Notes: a model not told the origin generated them from the sequence alone. Positions 1 through 9,165 are shown, numbered from the stretch's first letter. The stretch: 64,000 nt of DNA from an uncultured Acidobacteriia bacterium (GCA_903851195.1 CAINNJ010000053.1:1-64000), one strand, 5' to 3'. Numbers and translations are program-made.

Positions 1-1
1 G

Positions 2-106
2 CAGTATCGGGAATTTCTTGAAGCAGAATCCCATGGCCGCTACTTCCTAAGCCATATCCGGAATCACTACCGCTACGAACGGCTGGCCAAGCTTCGGGCA
101 GCCTGA
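2..106 (+). CDS. C-terminal fragment of an unidentified protein (5' end outside window)
   Basis: An open frame enters from the left edge and runs 34 codons to TGA at 104-106. The visible C-terminus is rich in Arg, His and Tyr (for example HIRNHYRYERLA). I do not recognise the family. It converges on hsdR, and the two 3' ends overlap by about 34 nt (73-106). It could equally be a spurious frame at the tail of hsdR, because only the last few dozen residues are visible. Confidence 0.35.
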   Translation, partial: QYREFLEAESHGRYFLSHIRNHYRYERLAKLRAA

Positions 107-2934
107 TCGGTCCGAAGTGCTGTTCCCCTGACGCTTACGGTATTGGCTTCCCCGGCATCACGCACCGATTCGTCCGCAGTCGCATCGGCCCGGACCTGAT
201 CCCAGAAAAGTTCGTCGGCGTTGGTGAATTCGGTTCCGAAACGCTCGTTGAGCACATCCACGATACGGGACAAGGGAACATGTTCATCTTCGATGCGCCC
301 AGTCCCGACGTCGGACGGTCCTTTGAGTGTGCCGGGGGTGCCGGACTCCAACGCGATGCGACCTTCACTGATCTTCTGGAGCCGGTAGAACTTCAGCCTC
401 ACATCGTCATCAAGATCGAGACGGCCGGTTCCTTCCCGAACTGGAAGTTTGGTTTCGAGGAACCGCAGGTAGGCATCAAACTTTTCGAGCTTGCTGTCTC
501 CAAATGGGATGACCTGCGAGAGAAACGTATAGAGGCGCCGGAACGACTCCAGCCGGTTGCGAAGCTCCTCCTTCCCGTCTTCCGTGGCGTCGGCAAAGCG
601 GCCCACGGCTTTATCCACAATCGAGTTCATCAGCGCGTTATCGGTTGGGCTTTCTTTCCGGCGCGGTTTGAAGAACACAGCGGCGAACTGCTCAACTTCG
701 ATTTCCTGAATGATGAAAGCCCCGTAGAGTTCGGCGCGCAAGGAATAGAGTTGGCGGGCGTCGGGGTTGCCGGTAATGATGGGGGCAGTGTCGTAATAGC
801 GTTGAAACGCCTTCTGGATCTCTTCGGGTTCGTTGACGAAATCGAGTACGAAAGTGTCTTCCTTACCGGGAAACGTCCGATTGAGCCGCGAGAGCGTCTG
901 TACCGCCTGCACGTCAGCGAGCCGCTTATCGACGTACATGGTATGAAGGAGCGGCTGATCGAATCCAGTCTGATATTTATCGGCGGCGATCAGGATGCCG
1001 TATTCCTGCTTCCTGAATTCTTCGGGGAGTTGCTTTTCGCTGATCTTCCCACCGTTCATCTTGACTTCAGTCAGCTCTTCCTCAGTCGGGTCGTCGGGAT
1101 CGACGATGGTGCCGGAAAAAGCGACGAGGGTGCGCAAATCGGCGTATTGCTTGAGTTGAATGTACTGATCGGCGGATTTCTTGTAACGCACGGCTTCCAG
1201 GCGGGAACCGGTTACCACCATCGCCTTTGCGCGACCGCCGATGCGATGGCGGACGTTCTGTCGGAAGTGCTCAATAATGACTTCGGTCTTCTGAGCGATG
1301 TTGTGGGGGTGCAGGCGCATGAAGCGGGCGAGCGCCTTGGCGGCCTTCTTCTTTTCGACCTCGGGATCACCTTGTGCGGCCTTGAGGAGCCGGTAATAGG
1401 TGCTGTAGAAGGTGTAATTCTTCAGCACGTCGAGGATGAAGCCTTCCTCGATCGCCTGCCGCATGCTGTATTCGTGGAACGGCTGGGGCTCCCCGTTGGC
1501 GTCGGGCTGGCCGAATACCTGAATCGTCTTGTACTTTGGGGTGGCAGTAAAAGCGAAGAAGCTGAGGTTGGGCTGTTGTTTACGGCCTTCGACGACGCGG
1601 ATGACTTCCTCTTCGTAGTCGGGGAGTTGCTCTTCTTCTGCGCGTTTGCGGGCGATGGCGCGAATGCGTTCGCCGCCGAGAACTGCCTTCATTTTGGCAG
1701 CGCTTTCGCCCGATTGGGAACTGTGGGCTTCGTCGACAATGACAGCGTAACGGCGTTCGGGCAGGTCGCCCGCATGCTTCGTGACGAACGGGAATTTCTG
1801 AAGGATCGTAATGATGATCGGAACGGAATTGCGGAGCGCGTCGGCGAGTTGCTTTGAATCGTCTTCGATTTTCATGACGACGCCGGTCTTGTGCTCGAAC
1901 TGATAGATAGTCTCCTGGAGCTGCTTATCGAGAACGAGGCGGTCCGTTATGACAATCACGGAGTCGAAGACTTTGCGGTCCTGCGCGTCATGAAGACTGG
2001 AGAGGCGATGAGCGAGCCACGCGATGCTGTTGCTCTTGCCACTGCCAGCGGAGTGCCAGACGAGATAGTTCTTGCCGGTGCGGGCGGCGCGCGCGTCGGC
2101 GACTAATTTTCGGACGGCATCGACCTGGTGGTAGCGGGGGAAGATAAGCGATTCCTGCTTGCCTGAGTTAGCGACGTGCAAGAAGCGACCGAGAATGTCG
2201 AGCCAGCTGTCTCGTTTCCATATCTGCTCCCAGAGGTAGTGAGTACGGTAACCGCTGGGGTTTTCGGGGTTCCCTGCGCCTTTGTGGTTGCCCTGGTTGA
2301 AGGGCAGGAAGTGAGTGCCTGCGCCTTCCAGGCGGGTGGCCATGTAGCACTCGTCGGTATCGACGGCGAAATGAACGAGGGCGCGTTTTTTGAAGGCGAA
2401 CAAGGGCTCGCGGTGATCGCGGTCGCGGTACTGCTGGATGGCATTGCGAAAGGTCTGGTTGGTGAACGCGTTCTTCAGTTCGGCCGTGGCGACAGGAAGG
2501 CCGTTGAGACTGAGCAGGATGTCGATGGACTGCTCATGCTGGAGGCTGAAATGAACCTGGCGGGTGACGGTGAGGCGGTTGGATTTGTAGAGCTTCGCGG
2601 TTTCGGGATTGAGACCACTGGCCGGGGCGAAATAGGCGAGGTGGAAAGTCTGTCCGAAGAAATCGAGGCCATGGCGGAGTACGTCGAGGGTGCCGCGCGA
2701 ATCGAGCGCGAGGGTGAGTTCATTAAGGAAGGCTTCGGCGGCGTTCGCGCTGTAGTAAGCGGCGATGGCCTGCCATGATTTGGGTTGGGTGGTCTGGACG
2801 AAGTCGAGGACAAGGCGGGGGTGGAGGGCGCGGGTGCGGTCGTAGAGGGCAGGGTCGCCTTTCTCGTATCCGCCTGAGGTGGTGAGGGAGTGTTCGACAG
2901 CGGACTCGAAGGCGATTTCGCGGTGGTCGACCAT
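73..2934 (-). CDS. hsdR: Type I restriction enzyme, R (endonuclease/translocase) subunit
   Basis: This 953-residue protein is the motor and nuclease subunit of a type I restriction-modification complex: it translocates and cuts DNA that HsdMS finds unmethylated. An N-terminal PD-(D/E)xK nuclease is visible as D138 followed by E152-L-K154. The SF2 helicase motor shows Walker A at about residues 295-300 (SAGSGKS), DEAH at 401-404, and FTATP at about 460. The frame stays open upstream, but the start at 2934 is chosen because its ATG shares one base with the hsdS stop (TGATG), the usual translational coupling, and the sequence from there matches HsdR proteins. It is the last gene of hsdM-hsdS-hsdR. 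No frameshift or missing motif was seen, so it looks functional. Confidence 0.95.
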   Translation of the reverse strand: MVDHREIAFESAVEHSLTTSGGYEKGDPALYDRTRALHPRLVLDFVQTTQPKSWQAIAAYYSANAAEAFLNELTLALDSRGTLDVLRHGLDFFGQTFHLAYFAPASGLNPETAKLYKSNRLTVTRQVHFSLQHEQSIDILLSLNGLPVATAELKNAFTNQTFRNAIQQYRDRDHREPLFAFKKRALVHFAVDTDECYMATRLEGAGTHFLPFNQGNHKGAGNPENPSGYRTHYLWEQIWKRDSWLDILGRFLHVANSGKQESLIFPRYHQVDAVRKLVADARAARTGKNYLVWHSAGSGKSNSIAWLAHRLSSLHDAQDRKVFDSVIVITDRLVLDKQLQETIYQFEHKTGVVMKIEDDSKQLADALRNSVPIIITILQKFPFVTKHAGDLPERRYAVIVDEAHSSQSGESAAKMKAVLGGERIRAIARKRAEEEQLPDYEEEVIRVVEGRKQQPNLSFFAFTATPKYKTIQVFGQPDANGEPQPFHEYSMRQAIEEGFILDVLKNYTFYSTYYRLLKAAQGDPEVEKKKAAKALARFMRLHPHNIAQKTEVIIEHFRQNVRHRIGGRAKAMVVTGSRLEAVRYKKSADQYIQLKQYADLRTLVAFSGTIVDPDDPTEEELTEVKMNGGKISEKQLPEEFRKQEYGILIAADKYQTGFDQPLLHTMYVDKRLADVQAVQTLSRLNRTFPGKEDTFVLDFVNEPEEIQKAFQRYYDTAPIITGNPDARQLYSLRAELYGAFIIQEIEVEQFAAVFFKPRRKESPTDNALMNSIVDKAVGRFADATEDGKEELRNRLESFRRLYTFLSQVIPFGDSKLEKFDAYLRFLETKLPVREGTGRLDLDDDVRLKFYRLQKISEGRIALESGTPGTLKGPSDVGTGRIEDEHVPLSRIVDVLNERFGTEFTNADELFWDQVRADATADESVRDAGEANTVSVRGTALRTDQAARSLASRS

Positions 2935-4196
2935 CAGGCCAGAGTCTCCATTTTCTTGTGGTGTTCGCGGATGTCGATCTGCCCGTTGACGGCAGCGGTG
3001 ATGACTGCGGAGCGATACTCGCGAAGCCGGTCGATGGCCGATAAGATCGAGCTCTTGACCTTTTGCGCACTTCGGGTGAGTTCGTCGAGGTGCGTTGCGA
3101 TGGCGTTCTGCTCGTCTGGCGGGGGAACCGGAACCGAAATATTCTTTACGTCTCCCAGTGCAAGCTGGACCTTTGTTCCCCCATACATCATTTGGTTGAA
3201 CTGACACCTCATAGGCTGCGCGAACAATGCATAGGCAAGCCACCGCGGGTTGATGCCGGTGTTGGGTCGGCAAAGGGCCAAATGCTGGCTTACATACGCT
3301 TCGCCCAACCCCTCCGGAACGATGCCCACAGCCCCAACCCACGCTGTGATAGAGATGACAAGGTCCCCAGCCGAAGCGCGTGTCCTTTCCCCTTCCGAGC
3401 CTTCGGGCACAGAAACGCGTTGTAAGTCGCCGGTATATAGAGCGATGCCGTCCCGTGTGACGTTCGTTATGCGGAGGAATACCGGGCCTGTTTCGCTATA
3501 GTGTTCCGCCCAGCCGCGTGAGCCGCTGGTAACGTAGGCAAACAGAAACTTGGTGCGTTTAACGCACCAATGTATCGGAAGGTCTCCCAGCAAAGGTTGC
3601 CCTGAGTTTTTCACAGGCGCACTCAATTTGACGCCCCCGGTTATGGCGCGGCTGATCAGCAGGTCGTGTTTTTCATCGAGCAAGTCAATCAGTCGTTGCT
3701 TCTTCGCGATCAGAGCGTCGACCTCTGAGGTTTCCCGGTCGAGCAGGGACACGACACTCGCCTGCTCGTTCGGGGCGGGCAACGCAACCGAAAAATTGCC
3801 AATCTGCTCCCAGTCGGCTCTCGGCATCTTCGATCCGAATGTGGTGGAGTTCACCAGATCAATAAAGTCCGCAGAGACCAGCCGATAGAACAAAAACTGC
3901 TTAAGAACTCCCTCGCGTGGGCGTAGCACAAGCATTTCAGATGTGCATGTCCCATCGGCTTGGGCGACATACACTTTGGCCAAGTAGGGCCTGAGTTTGC
4001 CGAAAAGGACGTCCCCACATCTGAACTGGCTGGACTCCGTCTCAATCTCTACTTCGGTAGGCAGGTAGCGGCCTGTCCATGGTTCGACATTCTCAAGACC
4101 GACGTAGTGGCTACCGCGCCCTACCGGCGCTTTCTGTGTTTTACGATCAACGAAGTACTTTAGCCGTTTTCGCGGCCACGCGGTGTTTGCGGTCAT
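2934..4196 (-). CDS. hsdS: Type I restriction enzyme, S (specificity) subunit
   Basis: This 420-residue subunit reads the bipartite DNA target for both methylation and restriction. It has the expected layout of two target-recognition domains, each followed by a helical spacer. The first spacer contains SLLDRETSEVDALIAKKQ and the second HLDELTRSAQKVKSSI, both typical coiled-coil dimer segments, at about residues 145-180 and 360-400. Its ATG overlaps the hsdM stop by 4 nt (ATGA) and its own stop overlaps the hsdR start by one base, so the three subunits are translationally coupled. The target sequence cannot be predicted from the protein alone. Length is normal for the family. Confidence 0.93.
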   Translation of the reverse strand: MTANTAWPRKRLKYFVDRKTQKAPVGRGSHYVGLENVEPWTGRYLPTEVEIETESSQFRCGDVLFGKLRPYLAKVYVAQADGTCTSEMLVLRPREGVLKQFLFYRLVSADFIDLVNSTTFGSKMPRADWEQIGNFSVALPAPNEQASVVSLLDRETSEVDALIAKKQRLIDLLDEKHDLLISRAITGGVKLSAPVKNSGQPLLGDLPIHWCVKRTKFLFAYVTSGSRGWAEHYSETGPVFLRITNVTRDGIALYTGDLQRVSVPEGSEGERTRASAGDLVISITAWVGAVGIVPEGLGEAYVSQHLALCRPNTGINPRWLAYALFAQPMRCQFNQMMYGGTKVQLALGDVKNISVPVPPPDEQNAIATHLDELTRSAQKVKSSILSAIDRLREYRSAVITAAVNGQIDIREHHKKMETLA

Positions 4197-6223
4197 CTGC
4201 CCACCGTCGCCAGCATGGCCATAATCTCGCCTTCTAGCTCCCGAATTTCCTTCTCAATTGCCTTCAGTGCCCTTGGCGGTGAGTACCGGTAGAAATGCCG
4301 CGTCAGCGGAATCTCGTAACCGAGCTTCGTCTTGTCCTCGTCGATCCAGGCATCGGGGACGTGCGGTTTCACTTCGCGCTCAAAGTAATGGTGAATGTCC
4401 TCCTTCAGCGGAACATTCTCGGTATCGCGCAATTCGGGATCGGGCTCGATGTTGCCGTCCGCGTCTGTGCAGATCGCGGCGTTTTCATCGCGTTCGCTGA
4501 AGCCAGTGAGAATCGCTTTTCGGACTGGCGCAGAGACGCTCAGCGACTGCCTGTTGAGCACCTTATCGAGTGCGGCGGTGAACTTCTCGCGGTCCATCCA
4601 CACCTGATCCGGCGGCAAGGTGCGGAGCGCCGCGAGTATCTCGGCCTGTAGAGCCTCTCCGCGTTCGACCTCCTTCTTCCCTTCCTTACCCGATTTGCGC
4701 GAGGTCGCGATTCCTTCGAAGGCCCGCGAAGCTTCAACCGCAGCGAGGTGTTCCGTTGTCGCGGAGAAACTGAGCCGAAGAGGCCGTTCGACGGTGATCT
4801 TGCGGTATCCAAAATCGTCGTTATCGAAGATCTTCGAATGCTCGGAATCGGCAAACGTGCCGTAGATGCGGGTGATGGTCTCAATTTGGCGATCCGACAG
4901 CTCGTTGCGCTTATTCCCGAGGCTCTTGCGCATTTTCGAATAGAGATCCACTGCGTTCACCAGCTGAACCTTGCCCTTGCGCTTGCGGGCTTTGCGGTTG
5001 GTGACGATCCAGATGTAGGTGTTGATGCCGGTGTTGTAGAAGAGTTGGTCGGGAAGGGCGACAATGCCTTCGAGCCAGTCATTCTCAATGATCCATTTGC
5101 GGATGTTGCTCTCGCCGGAGCCAGCGTCGCCGGTGAAGAGGGGCGAACCGTTGAAGACGATGCCGATGCGGGAGCCGGTCTGATCGGCGTGTGAATACGG
5201 CTTCATCTTCGAGATCATGTGCTGAAGGAAGAGGAAGGAGCCGTCGTTGATGCGTGGGAGGCCGGCACCAAAGCGGCCATCGTAGCCCTGGTTGTCGTGC
5301 TCTTTGCGGACGTAATCCTCTTCCGATTCCCACTTCACGCCAAAGGGAGGATTGGCAAGCATGTAATCGAATTTCTTGCCGGGGAACGCGTCGAATGTTT
5401 TTCCGTCGCCGAGGGAATCGCCATACTGAATTTTGTCGATCTCCTCGCCCTTGATGAGCATGTCGGAGCCACAGATGGCGTAGGCTTCGGCGTTGTAGTC
5501 CTGCCCGGAGATTACGAGCGTGGCGTCGGGGTTGAGTTCACGCAGGTATTTGGCGGCCTCGGAAAGCATGCCGCCGGTACCGGCGGCCGGATCGTACAGC
5601 GTGCGGACGGCACCCTTCTTGCGGAGGAGGTCGTTATCGGGGAGGAAGATGAGGTCCACCATGAGACGGATGACCTCCCGCGGAGTGAAATGGTCTCCGG
5701 CCTCTTCGTTGGCGGCCTCGTTGAACTTTCGGACGAGTTCTTCGAAACTTCGGCCCATCTCCAAATTGGAGACGACGTTGGGGTGCAGGTCGACTTCGGA
5801 GAATTTCTGGACGAGCTTGAAGAGGCGGTTGGATTTGTCGAGCTTCGCAATCTGCTGATCGAACCCGAAGTTATCGAAGAGGGCGCGAGTTTCCGGTGAG
5901 AAGGCCTTGATGTAATGGAGGAGGTTCTGGGCGAGGCCTTCGGGGTCGGCGAGGAGTTTGCCGAAGTCGAACTTGCTGGTGTTATAGAACTGCTGCTTCG
6001 CGGCGCGGCGGAGCATTTTATCGACGAGCGTGGCGTTCTGGCCCTTGAGCTTTTTCTGCTCTTCGAGAACTTTGGCTTTGGTGGATTCGAGGACGCAATC
6101 GAGGCGGCGCAGGACGGTCATGGGAAGCATGACCTTGCGGTATTCGGGAGGGCGGTAGGGACCGCGCAGGAGGTCCGCAACGTCCCAGATGAAACTTACG
6201 AGGGTATCGGCGTAGTTGGTCAA
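4193..6223 (-). CDS. hsdM: Type I restriction enzyme, M (adenine-N6 methyltransferase) subunit
   Basis: This 676-residue protein transfers methyl groups from S-adenosylmethionine to adenine in the HsdS target and forms the core of the R-M complex. An N-terminal helical HsdM domain (DVADLLRGPYRPPEYRKV) precedes the catalytic domain. Motif I is DPAAGTGG at 211-218 and motif IV is NPPF at 291-294. The start is a TTG at 6223; no better start fits the family's N-terminus, and there is no strong ribosome site. The C-terminal 170 residues extend past the catalytic core, as in longer family members. It is the first gene of the hsd operon, 181 bp downstream of a recombinase module on the same strand. 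Confidence 0.94.
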   Translation of the reverse strand: MTNYADTLVSFIWDVADLLRGPYRPPEYRKVMLPMTVLRRLDCVLESTKAKVLEEQKKLKGQNATLVDKMLRRAAKQQFYNTSKFDFGKLLADPEGLAQNLLHYIKAFSPETRALFDNFGFDQQIAKLDKSNRLFKLVQKFSEVDLHPNVVSNLEMGRSFEELVRKFNEAANEEAGDHFTPREVIRLMVDLIFLPDNDLLRKKGAVRTLYDPAAGTGGMLSEAAKYLRELNPDATLVISGQDYNAEAYAICGSDMLIKGEEIDKIQYGDSLGDGKTFDAFPGKKFDYMLANPPFGVKWESEEDYVRKEHDNQGYDGRFGAGLPRINDGSFLFLQHMISKMKPYSHADQTGSRIGIVFNGSPLFTGDAGSGESNIRKWIIENDWLEGIVALPDQLFYNTGINTYIWIVTNRKARKRKGKVQLVNAVDLYSKMRKSLGNKRNELSDRQIETITRIYGTFADSEHSKIFDNDDFGYRKITVERPLRLSFSATTEHLAAVEASRAFEGIATSRKSGKEGKKEVERGEALQAEILAALRTLPPDQVWMDREKFTAALDKVLNRQSLSVSAPVRKAILTGFSERDENAAICTDADGNIEPDPELRDTENVPLKEDIHHYFEREVKPHVPDAWIDEDKTKLGYEIPLTRHFYRYSPPRALKAIEKEIRELEGEIMAMLATVGR

Positions 6224-6404
6224 GGTGATGGAGTCTCTCGCGCCGCGCGCAGCAGAATTCGCAACCCGCCGCGAATTCCAGATGGGGCTGCGATTTCTTG
6301 AGCTTACATGAAAGACGGGCGCGGCACAAAAGCAGGATCGACGAGGCCCGTGAAGGGTGACGCCACGGCCCCGCGAGGGGCGGGTTGGCTCCTCCTCCGG
6401 CTAC

Positions 6405-6842
6405 TTAAGCTGTTCTGATTTTGTGCCAGAGTCCCCGCTGGTGTTGCCAGGACACCTCTGACGTCACGCAGCGGAGGTGGCGCTCGCTGATTATTGCGGT
6501 GGGCGGCTCGGGGAGGAGGAGTTGTTCCTGGATGTCCGGCGCAAGGTTGAGCAGGTTCATGATCTGGGTAATCCGGGCACGCGTCACGTAGCCTAACCGC
6601 GCGAGGTCGGCGTAGTCGTTAACTTCGCCCCGGTCCACCATATCCTGAAACTTGATCGCGAGCGCCATGAGCCGGGTGACTCGAGGGATTCGCGACGGGC
6701 TTCCCGCGCCAGAGACCTGGTCGGGCCGGAGGCCCTTGGCGCTTTCTTGGCGACGTGGGCGCACTGGCAGCGTCACTTCGACCTGGATGGCACCGTCCTC
6801 CAACGTCTCCGCCGCAGCCCTCGTCAGCTCTTTGCTTGGCAT
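6405..6842 (-). CDS. Small HTH protein, ParB/KorB-like fold, last gene of the recombinase module
   Basis: This 145-residue protein has a basic, low-complexity N-terminus and a helix-turn-helix segment at about residues 75-110 (DYADLARLGYVTRARITQI followed by MNLLNLAPDIQEQ). That segment resembles the DNA-binding part of ParB/KorB proteins. The start ATG at 6842 lies inside the end of the recombinase gene (19-nt overlap) and has AGGAG about 10 nt upstream. The overlap suggests co-translation with the recombinase. From experience with such loci, similar small proteins follow DUF2924/recombinase pairs; a role as accessory DNA-binding factor or regulator is inference. No catalytic motif is visible. 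Confidence 0.75.
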   Translation of the reverse strand: MPSKELTRAAAETLEDGAIQVEVTLPVRPRRQESAKGLRPDQVSGAGSPSRIPRVTRLMALAIKFQDMVDRGEVNDYADLARLGYVTRARITQIMNLLNLAPDIQEQLLLPEPPTAIISERHLRCVTSEVSWQHQRGLWHKIRTA

Positions 6843-8404
6843 AGTTGTTTGGCTCCTGCGCTGCGGAAATTGACGGTCACCTTGCCGGTTCGCCCGTCAT
6901 AGCCGACCTTGGCGACCAGTAGTTGAATCAGCTGCTCCTGCTCCCTAGCGATCAGGGACGACCAGATTGAATCGAACTCGGCAAGCGTCGTGCGGAGATC
7001 GTTTGCGTTGATGCGGTCCTGATCACAGGACTTCCGCTCCTCAGCCAGTTCTGCCAGCCGACGTTCCGTGGTCTCGATCTCCCGCTGAAGGGCGACGATC
7101 CGTTCGAACCGTGCGCCTGAGTCCACGCTGGTGTCAGCGGCTTCGCGGGCAAGGCTCTGATTGAGCCGCCGGAGGCCTCCCCGTTGCGTGTCGATTTCCT
7201 GGTCGAGGCCCGCGCGCTGGCGCGCCACTTGGTCGATGGCTTGGGCCGCAACGGCCTCTGCCAGCTTTGGGTCGGTGCCGATGCGACGGACGCTATCCAG
7301 CACCGCAGTCTCAATGGCGTGCGCGGAAACCGACTTCGTCTCGCAATTCTGCCATCCCTGCTGCTGGGCGTTGTAGCAGACGTAGTAGCGGTAGCGTTTC
7401 GACTTCCGCATCGTGTAGGTGTGCATCATCGTCGTGCCGCACGGAACGCAGAAGAGGAGCCCTCGAAGGAGAGCACCCAGCTTGTTCCTGACAGTAGCGC
7501 CCTTGTCGTTGCCGTTGCGCCGAAGCGTTTCATGGACCCGGTCCCACGTCTCCTGATCGACGATCCTGTCGTGTTCGCCCGTGTACAGGACGCCCTTATG
7601 GTCAACCATTCCGGTATATAGAACATTGGTCAGGGTCGCGTGCAGCGAGCCTCTGGTGAATGGCTTCCCGCCCCGAACCTTGCCGTCTTCGGTGGTCCAC
7701 CGCTTGCTCACGAGACCGACCCGTTGGGTCTCCTGAAGGACCGGCAGCGTTGATCCCTTCGACATGTACAGGCCGAAGAGAGTTCGGACCTGTTCCGCCT
7801 CGGCGGGATTGACGATGATCCGGCCGCCCTTGGAATCGATGTCGTACCCAAGGACCGGATGCCCGCCGATCCATTTGCCCTTCCGCCGCGCGGCTGACAT
7901 CTTGTCGCGGGTGCGCTCCGAAATGATCTCGCGTTCGAACTGCGCGAACGACAACAGGATGTTCAGCGTCAACCGCCCGAGGGAACTCGTCGTGTTGAAT
8001 TGCTGAGTCACCGCCACGAAACTGACGGCGTTCCGGTCGAAGACCTCGATGATTCTCGCGAAGTCAAGCAGGGACCGACTGAGCCGGTCCACCTTATAGA
8101 CGACGATGCAATCGATTGATCGGGCCTCAACCGCAGCCAGCAGCCGCTTCAGCGCCGGGCGATCCATATTGCCGCCCGTGTAGCCGCCGTCGTCGAAATG
8201 CTCGGTGACTACCTGCCAGCCCTCGTGCTTCTGGCTGGCGACGAAAGCCTCAGACGCTTCCCGCTGTGCATCGAGCGAGTTGAACTCCTGCTGGAGTCCC
8301 TCCTCCGTAGATTTCCGAGTGTAGATCGCGCACCGCACGATCTTGGTTTCAACCGATCCATTCGACGCCTTGGCGGGAACCTGCGAAGCGCTACGCCTTG
8401 CCAT
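6824..8404 (-). CDS. Large serine recombinase (resolvase/invertase N-terminal domain, zinc ribbon)
   Basis: This 526-residue site-specific recombinase has a resolvase catalytic domain at about residues 20-170, with nucleophile S32 in YTRKS and the arginine-bearing motif YKVDRLSRS. A recombinase domain (about 190-300) and a zinc-ribbon stretch with CVPC and two further cysteines follow, then a coiled-coil (QREIETTERRLAELAEE). The start at 8404 has GGAGGA 8 nt upstream. It overlaps the DUF2924 gene by 14 nt and the following HTH gene by 19 nt. It probably moves or inverts a DNA segment. Its att sites are not identified, and the adjacent hsd operon is the obvious cargo candidate. All key residues are present. 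Confidence 0.92.
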   Translation of the reverse strand: MARRSASQVPAKASNGSVETKIVRCAIYTRKSTEEGLQQEFNSLDAQREASEAFVASQKHEGWQVVTEHFDDGGYTGGNMDRPALKRLLAAVEARSIDCIVVYKVDRLSRSLLDFARIIEVFDRNAVSFVAVTQQFNTTSSLGRLTLNILLSFAQFEREIISERTRDKMSAARRKGKWIGGHPVLGYDIDSKGGRIIVNPAEAEQVRTLFGLYMSKGSTLPVLQETQRVGLVSKRWTTEDGKVRGGKPFTRGSLHATLTNVLYTGMVDHKGVLYTGEHDRIVDQETWDRVHETLRRNGNDKGATVRNKLGALLRGLLFCVPCGTTMMHTYTMRKSKRYRYYVCYNAQQQGWQNCETKSVSAHAIETAVLDSVRRIGTDPKLAEAVAAQAIDQVARQRAGLDQEIDTQRGGLRRLNQSLAREAADTSVDSGARFERIVALQREIETTERRLAELAEERKSCDQDRINANDLRTTLAEFDSIWSSLIAREQEQLIQLLVAKVGYDGRTGKVTVNFRSAGAKQLCQAKS

Positions 8405-8906
8405 TGAGATTTTCCTCCGCTGTCAGGTTGAAGAAGAGGAAGCCGTTCCACTTCGTTCCCGTCGCTTCCTGGGCGATTGCACTGAGGGATCGGTAAATCT
8501 CGCCGTCGAATTCGAACCCGTCCTCAAGGATCTTCGCAATGATTCTGCGGCCCTTGTACTCGCGTTCCAGGTAGGTTCCCGGCGGCGGCAGCCGCGGGTC
8601 GAGCGCACCGGCAACCTTCCGCGTGATGCTGAGCTTGGGGTCCAGCGCGACGTCTTCTCCGAACTTGGTCTTGGGTGCCCGGATGCGAAGGTCCGCATCG
8701 TTGGCGATCTCCAGCGCCCGCCGTCGAGCCCGCTCGGAGAGGCCACCCTCGGCCAGAGCCTGAATCCGCCAGGCGATCCTCCGAAACAGGAACTGCTTGT
8801 GATTCGATCGGGACTCCTCGCCGAACGCCTCAATGTACTTCTGCCGGAGCTGGCCGACTGTCATCCGGCTCAACTCGTCAATCTCTTTCCGCATCGCGGT
8901 CTCCAT
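8391..8906 (-). CDS. DUF2924 family protein
   Basis: This 171-residue basic protein belongs to DUF2924, a family that I know mainly from recombinase-linked loci. It is recognisable by the N-terminal MTVGQLRQKYIEAFGEE-like block and the C-terminal block with GTYLEREYKGRRI and GTKWNGFLFF. The molecular function is unknown. The frame is open further upstream. I chose ATG 8906 because GGAG sits 6 nt before it and the N-terminus then matches the family; ATGs at 8924 and 8894 are alternatives. It overlaps the recombinase start by 14 nt and the small upstream ORF by 29 nt. DNA binding in support of recombination is a reasonable but untested inference. Confidence 0.85.
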   Translation of the reverse strand: METAMRKEIDELSRMTVGQLRQKYIEAFGEESRSNHKQFLFRRIAWRIQALAEGGLSERARRRALEIANDADLRIRAPKTKFGEDVALDPKLSITRKVAGALDPRLPPPGTYLEREYKGRRIIAKILEDGFEFDGEIYRSLSAIAQEATGTKWNGFLFFNLTAEENLNGKA

Positions 8907-9069
8907 TCCGTTCTCCGTTCTCATAGCCGTTAACCTCGTGTCCATGACGGCTCGAAGTTTCGGAACAGTCAAGTCGGGGAACCGCGCGCCGAAGTTGGTC
9001 GCGATGACGGAGATAGCCAGCGGCAAGGATGCTGGCGATGGATTGCAGGTCTTCTGTCGGGATGCCCAA
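8878..9069 (-). CDS. Small TTG-start ORF at the head of the recombinase operon
   Basis: This 63-codon frame starts with TTG at 9069, preceded by an excellent ribosome site (GAGGTGA, about 7 nt spacing), and ends inside the DUF2924 gene. The N-terminal half (TEDLQSIASILAAGYLRHR) reads as an amphipathic helical segment. The C-terminal half is hydrophilic with Asn/Gly/Arg/Asp. I do not know a characterised homologue. The strong ribosome site and the overlap with the next gene argue for a real translated leader gene that couples translation of DUF2924. Alternatively it is a regulatory uORF whose product does not matter. Confidence 0.55.
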   Translation of the reverse strand: MGIPTEDLQSIASILAAGYLRHRDQLRRAVPRLDCSETSSRHGHEVNGYENGERNGDRDAERD

Positions 9070-9165
9070 GACGATTCACCTCGCTGTGGATTGGCACCAC
9101 AACGAAAGTCCGCTTGGCGGTCGTTCCGCTGTCGATTGCTTAATGAAAAGTGCGCGAGCACCCTT

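Noticed and set aside
2935-3342. In-frame extension of hsdR upstream of 2934
   Set aside because: It lies wholly within hsdS on the same strand in another frame, is low in family resemblance, and the TGATG coupling marks the real start.
6368-6381. GCCCC-GCGA-GGGGC inverted repeat between the HTH gene and hsdM, considered as a terminator
   Set aside because: The stem is only 5 bp and no T-run follows on the minus strand; termination there is unsupported.
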